From the NCBI GenBank assembly GCA_024362935.1, contig JANCRA010000009.1, forward strand, positions 17,677,572 through 17,741,571: DNA of 64,000 bases, given 5' to 3'. The DNA comes from Setophaga petechia (Eukaryota; Chordata; Aves; Passeriformes; Parulidae). Of this stretch, positions 49,239 through 61,400 are shown piece after piece; within the stretch, counting starts at the first letter, position 1; every line of letters begins with the position of its first letter. The notes under the pieces are model-generated. The model saw only the letters and a program-made list of their open reading frames with translations, was not told the origin of the DNA and made no database searches. A program made the translations under genes and the position numbers.

Positions 49239-50350
49239 ATCATAGAATCATAGAATTGTTTAGGTTGAAAAAACCTTTAAGATCATCATGTCCACTGCTA
49301 AACCATGTCCCTAAGCACCACATCTACACACCTTTTATGTACTTCCAGAGATGGACTCCAACACCTCCCAGGACAGCCTATTCTAGAGCTTGACAGCCCT
49401 TTATGTTTTCCTAATATCCAGTCTAAAACTCCCCTGATGCAACTTGATGCCATTTTCTCATATCCTATTTTTATTTGAGGGAAGAAGCTGATCTCCACCT
49501 GGCTGCACCCTCCCGTCAGGCACTTGCAGAGAGTGATGAGGTCCCCCTGAGCCTCCTTTTCTCCAGGCTGAGCCCCCCCAGCTCCCTCAGCTGCTCCTCA
49601 CAGCACTTGTGCTCCAGACCCTTGCCCAGCTCCGTTGCCCTTCCCTGGACACGCTCCAGCCCCTCAATGTCTCTCTTGCACTGAGGGGCCCAGAGCTGAG
49701 CACAGGATTGGAGCTGTGGCCTCAGCAGTGCTGGGTACAGGGGGACGGTCACTGCCCTGCTCCTGCTGGCCACACCTGGCTGATCCAGGCCAGGATGCCA
49801 TCGGCCTTCTGGGCCACCTGGGCACACTCTGGATCATGTTCAACTGCTGCTGACCAGCACCCCCAGGTCCTTTTTCACCAGGCAGCTTCCCAGGCACTGC
49901 CATCAGCCCGCAGCAGTGCCTGGGGTTGTTGTGACTGAAGTGTGGGACCCGACCTTGCCCTTGTTAGACCTCATGCAATTGGCCCTGGCCCTTTGATCCA
50001 GCCTGTCCAGATCCCTCTGCAGAGCCTTCCTGCCCTCCAGCAAATCAACACTCCCAGCCATCTTGGTGTCACCTGTGAATTTATTGAGGCAGGTCTCAAT
50101 TCCTTCGCCTAGATCATTGATAAAGATATTAAACAGAGCTGACTGCAAAACTGATCCTTGGGGAACATCACTTGTGACCAGCCACCTGTTGGATTTATCG
50201 CTATTCCCCTCCACTCTCTGGCCCCATACATCCAGCCAGCAAAGAGTTCTCACTCAGCAGAGTTCACCTGCCCAAGCCATGAGCAGACTGTTTGCTTCAG
50301 GTGAATGCTTCAGGTGGCAGTGTTGAAGGCTTGTGACAAAGACATGTAGC
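49239..50350 (-). mobile_element. CR1 LINE, 5'-truncated, with broken reverse transcriptase
   Basis: On the minus strand, pieces read [20 protein letters not shown] and [20 protein letters not shown], then [20 protein letters not shown] and [16 protein letters not shown]. These are the CR1 ORF2 palm and C-terminal segments in order. The catalytic FADD is FTGD here, so it is enzymatically dead. The 3' tail at 49239-49262 has the CATAGAAT octamers. Confidence 0.93.
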
Positions 50351-50455
50351 TCATGTCCAGATTAGAGACAGCAATGTTCATCACAGCTGGAGAAATTTAG
50401 TTAAAAACAGCTGCCTCAGACAATTAAATAAACACAATGCTTTGGAAAAATGATT

Positions 50456-50600
50456 ACAGAATCAAGTATCACAGAATATGCTGAGTCAGAAGGGACCCAC
50501 AAGAATCAACGAGTCCAACTCTTGGCCCTGCACAGCACCATCCCCTAGAGTCACACCATGTGCCCAAGAGTACTGATGATGATGTCTTAAATAGCCCAGA
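50456..50600 (-). mobile_element. CR1 LINE 3' tail fragment
   Basis: The + strand reads ATCACAGAATATGCTGAGTC, then AAGGGACCCACAAG and GAGTCCAACTCTTGGCCCTG, then CACACCATGTGCCCAAGAG. This is a distinct CR1 subfamily tail in reverse, similar to the piece at 11319. Confidence 0.8.
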
Positions 50601-53600
50601 AAAGGTCTAAGAAGCCAGCAAAAGCTGTAGTCTTACATCCAATCTTCAGATTATCCCAACAAACATACATTAGGACCAGAGCCTATGACACATTTTCCCT
50701 CAGTATTTAGCATCTCTCCATATTCTGTGTTTGGAATACCTGAACATGTCTCAGTCCAGACACCAGTGGCCATCCTCAAGCACTCACATCTGGAGGGAGA
50801 CCCAAGGCACCAGACATGCTGGGGGCTTTTCCTCCTCCAGGGTCTGCTGTGGGAAGAGGCAGAGCAAAGGGCTGTGGCTGCACTGAGCCTCATCTTTGGC
50901 ATTTGTGCAAGGCCACTTCTGCCTGGAAGAGTCCTTGGCTCCTGCCGAGTGTGAGAGGCACTGGAGCATGATGTCTGCCGGCTGAGCAGAGCCTCACATC
51001 AACTTCAGGGGAGGGAGCCAGCTCTCCCTTTCACAGACCTGCTTGCATGATTTCACTTGCTCCCAGGATTGGTTACCAACATCCCTGCATTGAGGCCTCT
51101 GTCAAGCTAAACTGATTGACCCCCTGGTGTCCAAAGGGGAAGATTCTTTGGTTAAAGGTGTTGAATATTTCTGTTAAAGCATGGTTGCCACACAAGGCCT
51201 AAAGGTTTTGGACATCATTTGTGTTTTATAAATAAGTACAATGCAGTCTGTGCTGTCATTTTTCCTTGATAGTAGGTTTGCTCCAGGCCCTGTTTTGTCG
51301 GTTTCGTTGCAGCTTCACTGCAAATGTCAGCAGTTCCTCCAGGACAAGTACTCGGTAGCTGCTGCCAGTTTCATTAAGTTAAATATTTCAGAATTTAGCC
51401 ATTCTGTGACCCTGCATGGGAGAGGTGTTTCCAGTACAGAAATTATTTCTCTGCACTTGATTCTCACGTCACAAACTATTTCTGTCAATGTGCTACAAAT
51501 CTGCTCTCAGGCTCGGCAATAATTCTGATAGAACCATTGAAGGCAAGGCTCTCCTGCTCCTCCTCCTGCTCCTCCTCTTGGCTTTTTAGAGTTTCCACAG
51601 GGTTCCCTGCTGCCCCAGAGGCTGGGATGGGTGAGGGGGCTGGGTGGTCTGCCAGCAGGGAGGGAAGGGACAGGAATGTGCTGCCAGTGTGCACAGCTGA
51701 GGCCACACCATCCCAACTGAGAGTTCAGACAATGACCTGATGGTAAGGGCTGATAAAGACAGACTGGCCTGTCTTTAAAGAAAATGGAGAGTGACCCACC
51801 GGTGGCTGAAGCCTGGACTCAAGAGGATCCCCACAGGAATCGAAGGGCAATGCTGGCTGTAGGATCCCAGTCACTCCTCCTACACCAAGGGGGCCCCATC
51901 CTGTTCTCTTGGACTGTCAGAGGAGAGTGGGCAGCTCAGGGCTCCTGCGTGAACCCCACCAAAGCATTAGTGGGACCCTGCAGGAACATGAGGCTCATGG
52001 GGGGCTGTGGGAGAAAAGTGGATGGACAGCCTCTTAGGAGGTGCTCCAAGTGGACTGTAGCACTGTGCCAGGCTCATTGTGGGATGTTTAGGGTAAGGAT
52101 CAAAGGCAGGGACAGGGAGGGATTAAGATGGACAGGGGAGGAACCAGCACAAAAAAATAGAGGGGAAAAGGGATTAATAGGGCTGGTGTGGGTGACAGCT
52201 GGCTGGTCAGAACACAATCCTCTGACTGAGCCCTCATGGCCGCAGCCTGCCATACTCTCACTAAATATTCAGAGGTAATGATGTAACTAATTACATATTT
52301 CTAATAATAATCACTGCTTCATTCTCTCACTTGCCTTTCTATGTGAGCACACCCTCTTGTCTGAGTCCATGTGAGGCACCAGCACCAGCCTTCAAGCCGG
52401 ACAAATGGGCAGCTGCAACTGAGCCAAGTGCCAGCAGCTGGAATGAGACCACAAACCTCAGATTGGAGGGTGCCAGTGCCAGCAACTGGGGGAGCTGGGG
52501 CTGGCTCTGGGGCACACTGAGTACCAATGCCAGACACTGGAGAGACCCATTTTCCATGTGTGTGTGCATATTTGCCTGGTGGACAATCCAGATGAGCTGG
52601 AAGGAGCAGCACCTGCCTCGTGTGCTGCTCACGTGTGTGCCAGCACTGTGTACAAGTGGCTGCCTCAAAACAGAGAGCAGCTTTGAACAAGAAGGGGGGT
52701 TTAACATGTCAAGTGCTCCAAGGACAGCCTGCACAGATGTAGTGGAAATTGCTTTGAAAGGACCTAGTACAGGAGAGGGATGAAATCCCTTCTCAAATCC
52801 AGTCAAAGCCACCAAGGGGTCAGTCACCATTTTCTGCAGGGAGCAGCTCATGTGCAATCTGACCTTGACAAGGCAACAGCAGCTGTTAATGCTACAACTT
52901 AAATGTTTTCCCTGCAGAAATGGTTTTTACCTGAAATACCACTGAAAGCACCAATGGAAGTTCCCATAGCAGGGCTGGGGCCTGACTGGGTGGGGGTGGC
53001 AGAAAGGATGCAGGGCTGACCTTCGTTGTTTTATTGGCACAACTGCTCAGGAAAGGGACATCTGACACCACAGGTGTCATGACTTGAGTCCACAGGTGTC
53101 CATGACTTGAGGAACCTGAGGTGGCCAGACAGACAAAAAAGTCCATGGCCTAAAGTCATCTTTCCAAGAAGGACTTGGTCTCCATGGATGGCTGTCATTG
53201 AAAGATGGTCTTCATTGCCCAGGCCCGACTGAATATTTCCATGGCATTGCTAGCCCTCTGCTGAATGCCCAAACACTTGCAGAAATGTGCAGCATCTAAA
53301 TGATGTCATGCTTTTCATCCAGAGATAGATGAGGAGTCTGGAAGGTCACCTTCAGTAGAGTTCCTGGGCTTGGGCTTAGCTTCTATGTGTAAATAGTCCC
53401 AGAGAAATCCAATAAAATTGGTTATGCACTTAAATTCCTTACTGGACTGGAGCCATGCCTATTTTCTAAATAAATTAGAAACCATACCAGATGTTCCTGT
53501 TTTATTGAAAAAAAAATATCCCTATGAAGCTTCCATTTAAAATTTTAATTTATATTACAGAGGTCTATCTATTTGATAAAGTAGAGAATTCCAAAATATT

Positions 53601-54544
53601 CTTTTGTGGTGTAAGAAATAATAAAAAGTATTCAATACTTACGCATCCTGTCTAGATATAACAATAAAATTTTAAAAAGAGAAGGATTTGTCCAATAAAA
53701 TGTTTGGCAAAGCCGAAGTCTGAATTTTTTCCATTTTTTTTTACCTTGGGATATGAATTTACTGTCGACTTGTCGAAGTATGTAAATTCAACATACACAG
53801 TAATTGGTTTACTATGCAGAAACTGAAGGCTTGGACCTTGCCAAGAATTTTTACTGTGTAAATTCTTCACTTTCCTCACATTCAAAAAGGCCATAAAAGC
53901 CATAATTCTGAAAACAGGTCTCAGTGAACAAAATCTCAGCCCTGCCTCAGGGTGAGGAGACCCACACAATGTGGGTGCAGAGCAGGTCCCACTGTAAATT
54001 GGGTTGTTCCAAGGTATTTATGGTCTTAATACAGTTCCCATACTTCGCTTTCTGTTAGGAATGCTTAGACTCCCATCTCATAAAAAGATGAGTGCTCTCA
54101 AATCTGATTTTCTTCTGTGGCTGATGCAGAAGCAGGCCCTGAAATCTATTTATTTTATAACAAATTTATTTTATTTGGGTTTATTGCAATGAATGGGAGA
54201 AGGTGGGATTGGCTGCCAAACTTTCACAAGCAGGGTACAACACCTCTCTGCTCTACAGATTTGTGTCACCAGTTGGCTGTGAAATACCTTCTGAGGAGGG
54301 ACAGGGGAAGGACAGTCCTCCAGAGCAGGACAGGGACAGAGGTGGCCAGGAACACCTGGAATCTGGATTCAAGCCCAGAACAAACATTCATCTGCTTCTC
54401 TGTCCTTGAAGCATCCCAGGAGATGTTTTGCTGCTTGTTTCTAAGAGAAGTGATTCAGAAATATCTTCTGAATTGTTTTCTGAAAAAAAAAAAAAAACCA
54501 AGAAAAGGTTTATTGGGCTTGCAATCAGCACTGACAGCACTTTA
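50601..54544. other. Intergenic, no gene recognised
   Basis: Unique-looking sequence with moderate G+C between 51500 and 52850. The open frames at 51784-52278 (164 codons) and 52331-52857 on both strands show no domain. A short duplication of CACAGGTGTC-CATGACTTGAG occurs at 53069-53110. Confidence 0.6.
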
Positions 54545-54985
54545 GGGGTACAATCCATGCAGGACATAAGAGGGAACTATCTACTCTACCCCAGACTAGT
54601 AAACTGGTAACAATGGACAAGGACAAGGCTGAGGTACTCAACAACTTCTTTTGCCTCATTCTTCAATGGCAGCCTCTCTTCCCACACCTCTCACATGGGT
54701 GGACTGCAAGATGGGGACTGGGGCAGCAAACAGATTCCCACGGTAAGAGAAGATCAGGTTCATTACCACCTGAGGGGCCTGGATGTACATAAATCTGTGG
54801 AACCTTACAAGGTGCATCCCCTCATGAGGGAATTGGCTGATATAGTTGCCAAGCCACTCTCCATGATGTTCAAAAAGTCATAGCAGTCAGGTGAAATCCC
54901 AGGTAACTGGAAAAAGAAAAAATTGTACCCATCTTCCAAGACAGGAGAAAAGATGACTCTGGGAATTGTCAACCTGTGTGAGAGA
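54545..54985 (+). mobile_element. CR1 LINE fragment, N-terminal part of reverse transcriptase
   Basis: The translation contains MDKDKAEVLNNFF, LRGLDVHKSVEPYKVHP and MRELADIVAKPLSMMFKKS. An in-frame TAG stands where CR1 has tryptophan, followed by QSGEIPGNWKK. These are the CR1 ORF2 segments just before the fingers domain. The piece is internal, without a 3' tail, and is inactive. Confidence 0.85.
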
Positions 54986-56810
54986 CTAGATCCCATCCTT
55001 GAAGAGAGAAAATGTCTCTTGACATGTGGATCATTTAGCTCATAGAAGAGAGAGTCCATCACACTTGCAGTCATCTGATAACAGCAGGGTAAACCATCAG
55101 ATCCAGATGCTCCTTGTATGCCCAGTGACAAAGTGGCTCCAATAACACGCTTGTCACCCCTGCTGGAAGAACTCACCATCATTCTGTTGTTGCAAGCCCA
55201 AGCTCCTTTGTTTCTGCCAATCTCTTTGATCTCCTCTCCAGGTGGCACTGGAACAACTGAAGTCCCCACCATGGAATGTATCAGACCCCGCAGGTGAGGG
55301 CTCAACTCCAGCAGGTGAGCCCTTGGGGAGGAGGAGCTATTTTACCATGGATTTCCATACATTTGGAAGTCAAAATGAAAACATCCTACATGGATCAACT
55401 GTAAAGGGAATGCAGGAATGGAGCACATTTGGGAAGCCTTTTCCTGGCATGGAGAATCCTTGCTCTTGTCATCCCTTGAGCATCACATCTCCATTGAGCT
55501 CAGCCCAGGTGTCTGAGCTCTCCTCGCTCGGCGCTTGGAGGGCCTTTGGGTGATCACCCAACAAACCCAAAAGAACCCATCAGGTTTGAGGCAGGATTAC
55601 TTTATTTTCCTGTTAGTAAATATGATTACAAAATATCAGCCCAACAATTACAGATTCAGCCTGTTCCCTTGCTGATTTCAGCTTTTTTTAGGTGCATGTT
55701 ATTGATTATAAGGAACTAACAAAAACATACATCTATGATTTCTTTTTCTTTTTTTTTTTTTTTTTTGGCTTAGCTATTTCCAAAGGGAAAGAATTTGTAC
55801 AGAATGATCTTTTTAAAGAAAAACCCAAACAGTTCACACAAAGGTGAGCTTAGTTTTTAAAAGAAATAGGCAAAACAACAAAAATCAGCAAGCAGATGTT
55901 TTTAAATTAAAAGCTTGGAAATCATAATTGTCAGTCATGTATTTATTTACAACAATACTTAACCTAGAGGTTTAGTGACACTTTGCCCAGAGTTTCAGCT
56001 GTTGATTAGGGAATATCCATGTGCAGCCCAGCTCCTCCTGGAAAGGCTCCCCAGCAGTCACCAGATCTGGGTGGTTCATTGCTCAAGAACACCCAGACAC
56101 ATATTAAATACTGAAGCAGGCAATGCTCTTGACAAAATTACACAGAACAGCACCTGCTCCTGGAGGTGGGAAGATGAGGACAGGGCTGCCCTATGCACTG
56201 CTCCATGATGGGATATCCACGTGGGAAGAGCCTCCCTGCAACACTGGGGTTGGTGGCAGCACTGGCTCTGCCCCCCTTCTCCCTCCTTGGGGGCGGGCAG
56301 TGAGGACATGGGAGAGGAGCACCACCGTGGTGGTGGCTTTGCCTCCTTGCTCAGATGATGCCTGCATGTTCCCATGCAGGGGAATGCTGCAAAAAGCTTT
56401 TTGGCATCAGCTTTTGGCATCTTGGACTTGCTGTAGCAGTGAGTTCAAGGCTGAGCTCTGCCTGCATGAGAAAAGTCTCTGGGGGCTTTGTTCCAAACCT
56501 GCCACCTGCAACAAAATGCTGATGAAGGGCTGGCTAAAACCACAACCAAGGTTTCAAACCTGCCCTCTCCCCAGGCCTAGGGCGTCCCAAAGGCCCTTGG
56601 ATCCCAAAGTGGACAGGCCTGAAGCTGTGTGCTGCAGGACCTTGCAGGACCTCGAGCAGTCAGGTCACACACAGCCTGCTGCTCTCCTGGAGCAATGGAG
56701 CTCACACTCTTTGAGCAATCAGAGCTTTTCACTGGCTGAGGGTGCAGGGGCCAGGTTTTTATTTGCCTGGATATCAGGGAGGGGGGGTGTTCTGTGTTGG
56801 CACCTTTAGC
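54986..56810. other. Intergenic, no gene recognised
   Basis: A pyrimidine tract of mostly T lies at 55741-55767. A + strand open frame of 228 codons (56123-56809) has no recognisable domain or signal. TTTATT at 55600-55607 reads as a polyadenylation-like AATAAA on the minus strand, but no minus-strand exon is recognised upstream of it. Confidence 0.55.
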
Positions 56811-57415
56811 TGGTCAGAGTGACCCCGAGAAGAGTTAGAAAGTCCCTTTTCCCAGCCTGGAGCTTGAAGAAGGAGTCAGGGCTCTTCATTTCTTGGTCTC
56901 AAGGTTGTTTATTGTATCTTATCTATCAAATTATTTCTCATCCCCTGCCGAGGTCCATTCAGCAAGACAGTCAGAGGCACTCTGCCTGCCCTTGGGGCGA
57001 TGTTATCTTTTTATACTAAAAACTATGTGTACATTATTTACAATTATTTCCCAATATCTATCACATATGTTAGACAGTGAGTTTCTACTCTAAACCAATC
57101 TAAAAGTACCAACATCACAGCAGAAGATGGAGGCCAAGAAGAAGAAGGAGAAAGGCTGGACACATCCAGATCTCTCCATCTTGCCCCTTGAACCACCATT
57201 CTAAAAACCCCAAAATCTACTTTTTCACCTTGTGATAAATTCACTATCATTCTACTTAAAATTTGTCATGGCTTGCAGATCTTCATCTAAGGTTGGTAAC
57301 TTGCTCCACGGGTCATAATCAAAACCACAGTCATTTTGGGCTCTGTGACAGGGTCTCTGAGACCCCTGGCAGGCATCTTGGCTATCCTGGACGGCCAGAG
57401 AGGTGTTCTGGGTTT
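56811..57415 (-). mobile_element. Endogenous retrovirus LTR, minus orientation, passerine type
   Basis: Segments such as TCTCAAGGTTGTTTATTGTA, then TAGACAGTGAGTTTCTACTC, then GGCCAAGAAGAAGAAGGAGA and CACGGGTCATAATCAAAACC match a very common songbird LTR in reverse, recalled from memory. Its AATAAA is on the minus strand (TTTATT near 56910). The boundaries are approximate and no target duplication could be fixed. No internal retroviral coding sequence is attached. Confidence 0.65.
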
Positions 57416-57629
57416 CCATGGTTCTGTATGTAACATTGAGCTTTATACCAAAAATCAGCCCAGAAGGATGGCGACTGAACCCCTTAATTGCCGATTTACC
57501 ACACGAAATTGGTCATAATTGGAGTCTGGGCACTTGGTGACAAAATACATACAAAAAGCTCCATATGCATGTGCGTGTGTTCATCTGTGTGGGCAGAGGA
57601 GCAGCATGCTCAGCACTGCTCATTGCCTC

Positions 57630-57870
57630 CTTCGCGCTCCGGAGGCCGGCTCGGGGCAGGAGCAGGAGCTGGATGGATGGCCCCGCTCGTCCCGGGGCAG
57701 GAGCAGGAGCAGGATGGATGGCCCCGCTCGTCCCGGGGCGGGCACACGCGCTCCCGCAATCGGCCGGCGGCACCGAACCGGCCTGCACGGCGGGGCAGCT
57801 GCTCCAATTGCTGCAGAGACAGCGCTGGCTGCGGAAAAGGGCATCAAAGAGAGCGGGCTGGGCTCGCAGG
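57630..57870. promoter_or_regulatory. CpG-rich patch, candidate promoter or CpG island
   Basis: About 240 bases carry roughly 20-25 CpG dinucleotides in otherwise CpG-poor DNA (for example TTCGCGCTCCGG and GGCACACGCGCTCCCG). It includes a 41-bp tandem pair. No transcript or exon is evident beside it, so it could be an enhancer, a lncRNA start, or simply a GC-rich repeat. Confidence 0.4.
57653..57734. repeat. 41-bp tandem duplication
   Basis: GGGGCAGGAGCAGGAGCWGG followed by ATGGATGGCCCCGCTCGTCC and a C occurs at 57653 and 57694. The copies differ at one base. Confidence 0.92.
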
Positions 57871-58300
57871 CAGCGAAAAACAGGACTGTATTCTTCAGAT
57901 AATTTATTTGCAATGAATAATTCAGCTAGCTGTAGCTGGGAAGCTGGATTAAATACAGAGCATTAGGCACGCTGAGAGCCCCAAATAAAGGGCGCTATTC
58001 ACTCCTAGCACAAAGGAATATTATTTACTATCATTAATTAACTTCCACACAAAGCCACAGCCATTTCCTTGGGTTCTGAGAAAGAATAAGAGGAGAATGT
58101 GAGCACAGAGCTGCTGCAATTTCCCTTTGGTTTCCTCTCTGCAGACGCACACTGGCTGCAGGCTGAGCTTTGCTCTCCAGGGCATTTTTGGCAGCGCTGT
58201 CCCTGTGCTGGAGCACGGGCAGGTCGCTCCTTGTGACGGGGATGGATGAAAGGAATCTGTGGGGCTTTGCTGGGGGTCCTGTCCGGCGCTGGGCTTGGGG

Positions 58301-58440
58301 CTGCCCCATCCATCCCTCTTTGTCCCCAGGCTGCCCCATCCATCCCTCTTTGTCCCCAGGCTGCCCCATCCATCCCTCCTTGTCCCCCCAGCTGCCCCAT
58401 CCATCCCTCCTGTCCCCCCGGCTGCCCCATCCATCCATCC
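58301..58440. repeat. 30-bp minisatellite, about 4.6 copies
   Basis: CTGCCCCATCCATCCCTCYT followed by TGTCCCCAGG starts at 58301, 58331, 58361, 58392 and 58422. The last copy runs straight into the ATCC microsatellite. Confidence 0.93.
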
Positions 58441-58495
58441 ATCCATCCATCCATCCATCCATCCATCCCTCCCTCCCTCCCTCCTGCCCCCCGGC
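58429..58495. repeat. (ATCC)n then (CTCC)n microsatellite
   Basis: Ten or so ATCC units are followed by CTCC units. It appears to have grown from the CCATCCATCC core of the adjacent 30-bp minisatellite. Confidence 0.95.
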
Positions 58496-61400
58496 TGCCC
58501 AGCGCGGCTGCAGAAGCCCCGCACATGACATAAACCCACATTCCTGACGCTCCTGCTGATCAGGGATTCAGCCTGCTAAAAACCCAAGGAGGCAGGGAGG
58601 CGTTTGCCTTTGGGAAATGGGTTAAGAGTCTGGATGCTCCATCCAGAGCATGTTTTAGATTTAATGAACCGCTGTGCTAATTAGTTCTCTGAAGTGTCTG
58701 CTTTGAAATACCAAGCTTTAGGATAAGTAGAAATGCAAATTCTTGGCAATCATTATTACTGCTGCAGTAGTGACTAGAGAGCAGCAGCTCTTTGCAAGCA
58801 GAAAGGGAGACAGGCAGCTTGTGCTGGGTGGTTACAGAGCTTGTTTTCATCTGTTACATTGTGCTCTTGGCAGGTGATGCTGTAGATCACACAAAAGGCT
58901 GGGTGGAGATTTCTTGGTCAAAATATTTTTCTGTTGGAAGATAAGGATTTAAGTTATATTTGAATATTTCATAAATACACATTGATTTTTAAATTATTTT
59001 TTCTGTTTTAGTGCTGAAGCCCTGTTCTCTTTATCCATGAAAGTCCACATTTTCCTCTGAGATTTTAGATGAAAAAGGCAAAATGAAATTCTATGTCAGA
59101 TCTTGCTTCAACGAATGACATACTTTTGGAAATGTCAAGAAAAGAAGTCAGAAAATTAAGTCTCAAATGGAATTAGAGGTTCCATTTGATTCCATGTGAT
59201 TTCCCTCTACTTTTTTTATTTGCTGAGAAATCTTAAGGGCTTTGCAGCCCAAGCATTCTGCTGGGAGAAGGTTGTGGGGTGGCTGAGCAAGGAACAGCTC
59301 TGCCTGCAATCCCACAGTGCTGCACCAACCAGCTCAGGCTGAGCCTGGAGACAGACCCCTGGCAGAGGGCAGGGTGTGGGGTGGAATTAATTGTCTTCAC
59401 AGTGGCTGATATGGGGCTTGGTTTGGATTTGTGCTGAACAGAGGGCTGATAACACAGAGATTTTTTTATTATTGCTGAGCAGGGCTTACACAGAGCCAAG
59501 GCCTTTTCTGCTTTTGTACTGCCATGCTGGGGAGGGGCCTGGGTGCTTGGGAAGTTGGGAGGGGACACAGCCAGGACAGGTGACCCCAAGTGACCAAAGG
59601 ACATTCCAGGCCATCTGACATCATGTTCTGTGCTTAAAGTGGGGGAAAGGAGACAGAGTGGGACTTGCAGTGCAGGCTTTTGTCTTCCCAAGTCACCATT
59701 ACACGTGGTGGGTCCCTGCTCTCCTGGGGATGGCTGAACAGTGCCTGCCCATGGGAAGCAGTGAATTCCTTGTTCTGCTTTGCTTGTGTGCATGGCTTCT
59801 GCTTTGCCATGCACAAAAAATGTGCATTAAAATGTCTTTGTCTCAACCCATGAGTTTTTCCATCTTTCACCCTTGTGATTCTCTCCCTGATCCCCTTAGG
59901 GCTGCCAAGGGGGCTGCTGTGGGTGCATTGGACCCCTCCAGCTGCCCTCCCCTTGGTCTGGCAGAGGTAAGAGCAAGGTGTGGTAAGGAGAGGGAATTTT
60001 CACATAGAGAAATCTGGCACAAAGCAGGAGTTGAGTTTTCTCATCTTGGTCCTTTCTGTTCCCATACAAGAGCTCCATCGTCCCACCGAGCTGCTGAGAC
60101 AGGGAACAAGCTGTGATCTTTAAAAGTAATTGCCAGTGGGAGATATTAATTCTATTTTTATCCTTCCCTGTAACAAAAGCTTTTCAATAATGTCCTCGCT
60201 ATTCATCAGCATTACCCACTACATACATTTAAATAACACAGTTTCTGTACTATCCTTTTAACTCCCGGCTTGCCTCCTCATATTTGGCCCAAGAAATAAA
60301 TACCACATTTCTGTTTCCAACACTATTGTACTTAGACACTCCCAGGACACCTTCCAAAGATCTCTTCCTAAGACAGAAAGGTACTCTGTTGTGAAGGGGA
60401 CTATCCTAACCTGGAAAACAAGAAAGTAGCACATACACACTCAACTCAGAGATCAATTGAAAATGCACATTGTAAAAAAGAAGAGCTTATGAGTCCATCT
60501 GAGCTTCAAATTCCATTTGAACAACAAAGATTAGGTAGAGAGGATTAATGAAGCCACTTGCTTGCACAGTCCCTGATAAAACTGGGATTAGCAAATATTT
60601 TGAGCATAGATCTCCATTAAATATATAATACAGACCCACCCTAAACCACACACAAGCACAGCAAACACAGAGTGAGCAGGAAGATCTGTCATGAAACACT
60701 GGGCTAGATTTGAGGTGATTGTCAACCTTCTTCAAAACTCCCCAAACAATTTAAAAAAACAAACCAAAAAACCTGCCTGCAGAGATTAAGGGGAAAGAAA
60801 TGAGCAATAAGTACTCCTCAGATCACCCCTTATCCTGTGTCACTGTTAGGGACTTTGCCTTGGTGGTCACAGGGCTGTGAGTGTGCCCTAGCACTGTCCC
60901 TGAGCCACGGGCTCCCACAAGGGGCCAGCGAGGCAGGGAGTGGGCACACAGCCCTGGGAGCAGAGGTGCACCACATCAACCCCCTTCATACTAAACCAGC
61001 CCAAGATCCACAAATGGAGAGATTAAAAGTCAACCTTTCAGCAGGGGGAAATGGACCTAAGGGTTTGCACCTTCTGAGGCACAGCATAGAAGTTCCTTGC
61101 CCGTGATGAAGATGAATCACAAAAATACCCCTTGGATGCAGAGCCAGGGGTGATTAAAACTATCTCTAATCCTCCCACTCTAAGTTCCTTAATTTCCCAA
61201 GAGAAATGATAGCATCTGGGTATTTACATACTCTGTGCAGACTGGTGGGAAAACAAAAAAATCCACCCGAGATCACAAAGATTTCTCCTTCCTCTGGGTA
61301 TATCTCGAAAAATGTTGAATAATTACAACCTAGTTGGAAGACCATACTTAAAAAAACTTTTCTTAGACCTATGTTGGGTTCTTTTACCCACAACCTCTCT

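Noticed and set aside
51784..52278. 164-codon + strand frame
   Set aside because: Located in moderately GC-rich intergenic DNA, without a domain, splice context or signal.
57488..57966. Overlapping frames of 90-142 codons on both strands at the CpG-rich patch
   Set aside because: CpG-rich DNA lacks stop codons in all frames. The peptides are Gly/Ala/Arg/Pro low complexity and include the 41-bp duplication.
58021..58547. Minus-strand frames of 165-172 codons rich in GWMDGWMDG, and + strand counterparts
   Set aside because: They are translations of the ATCC/30-bp repeat array and are open in all three frames, so there is no coding signal.
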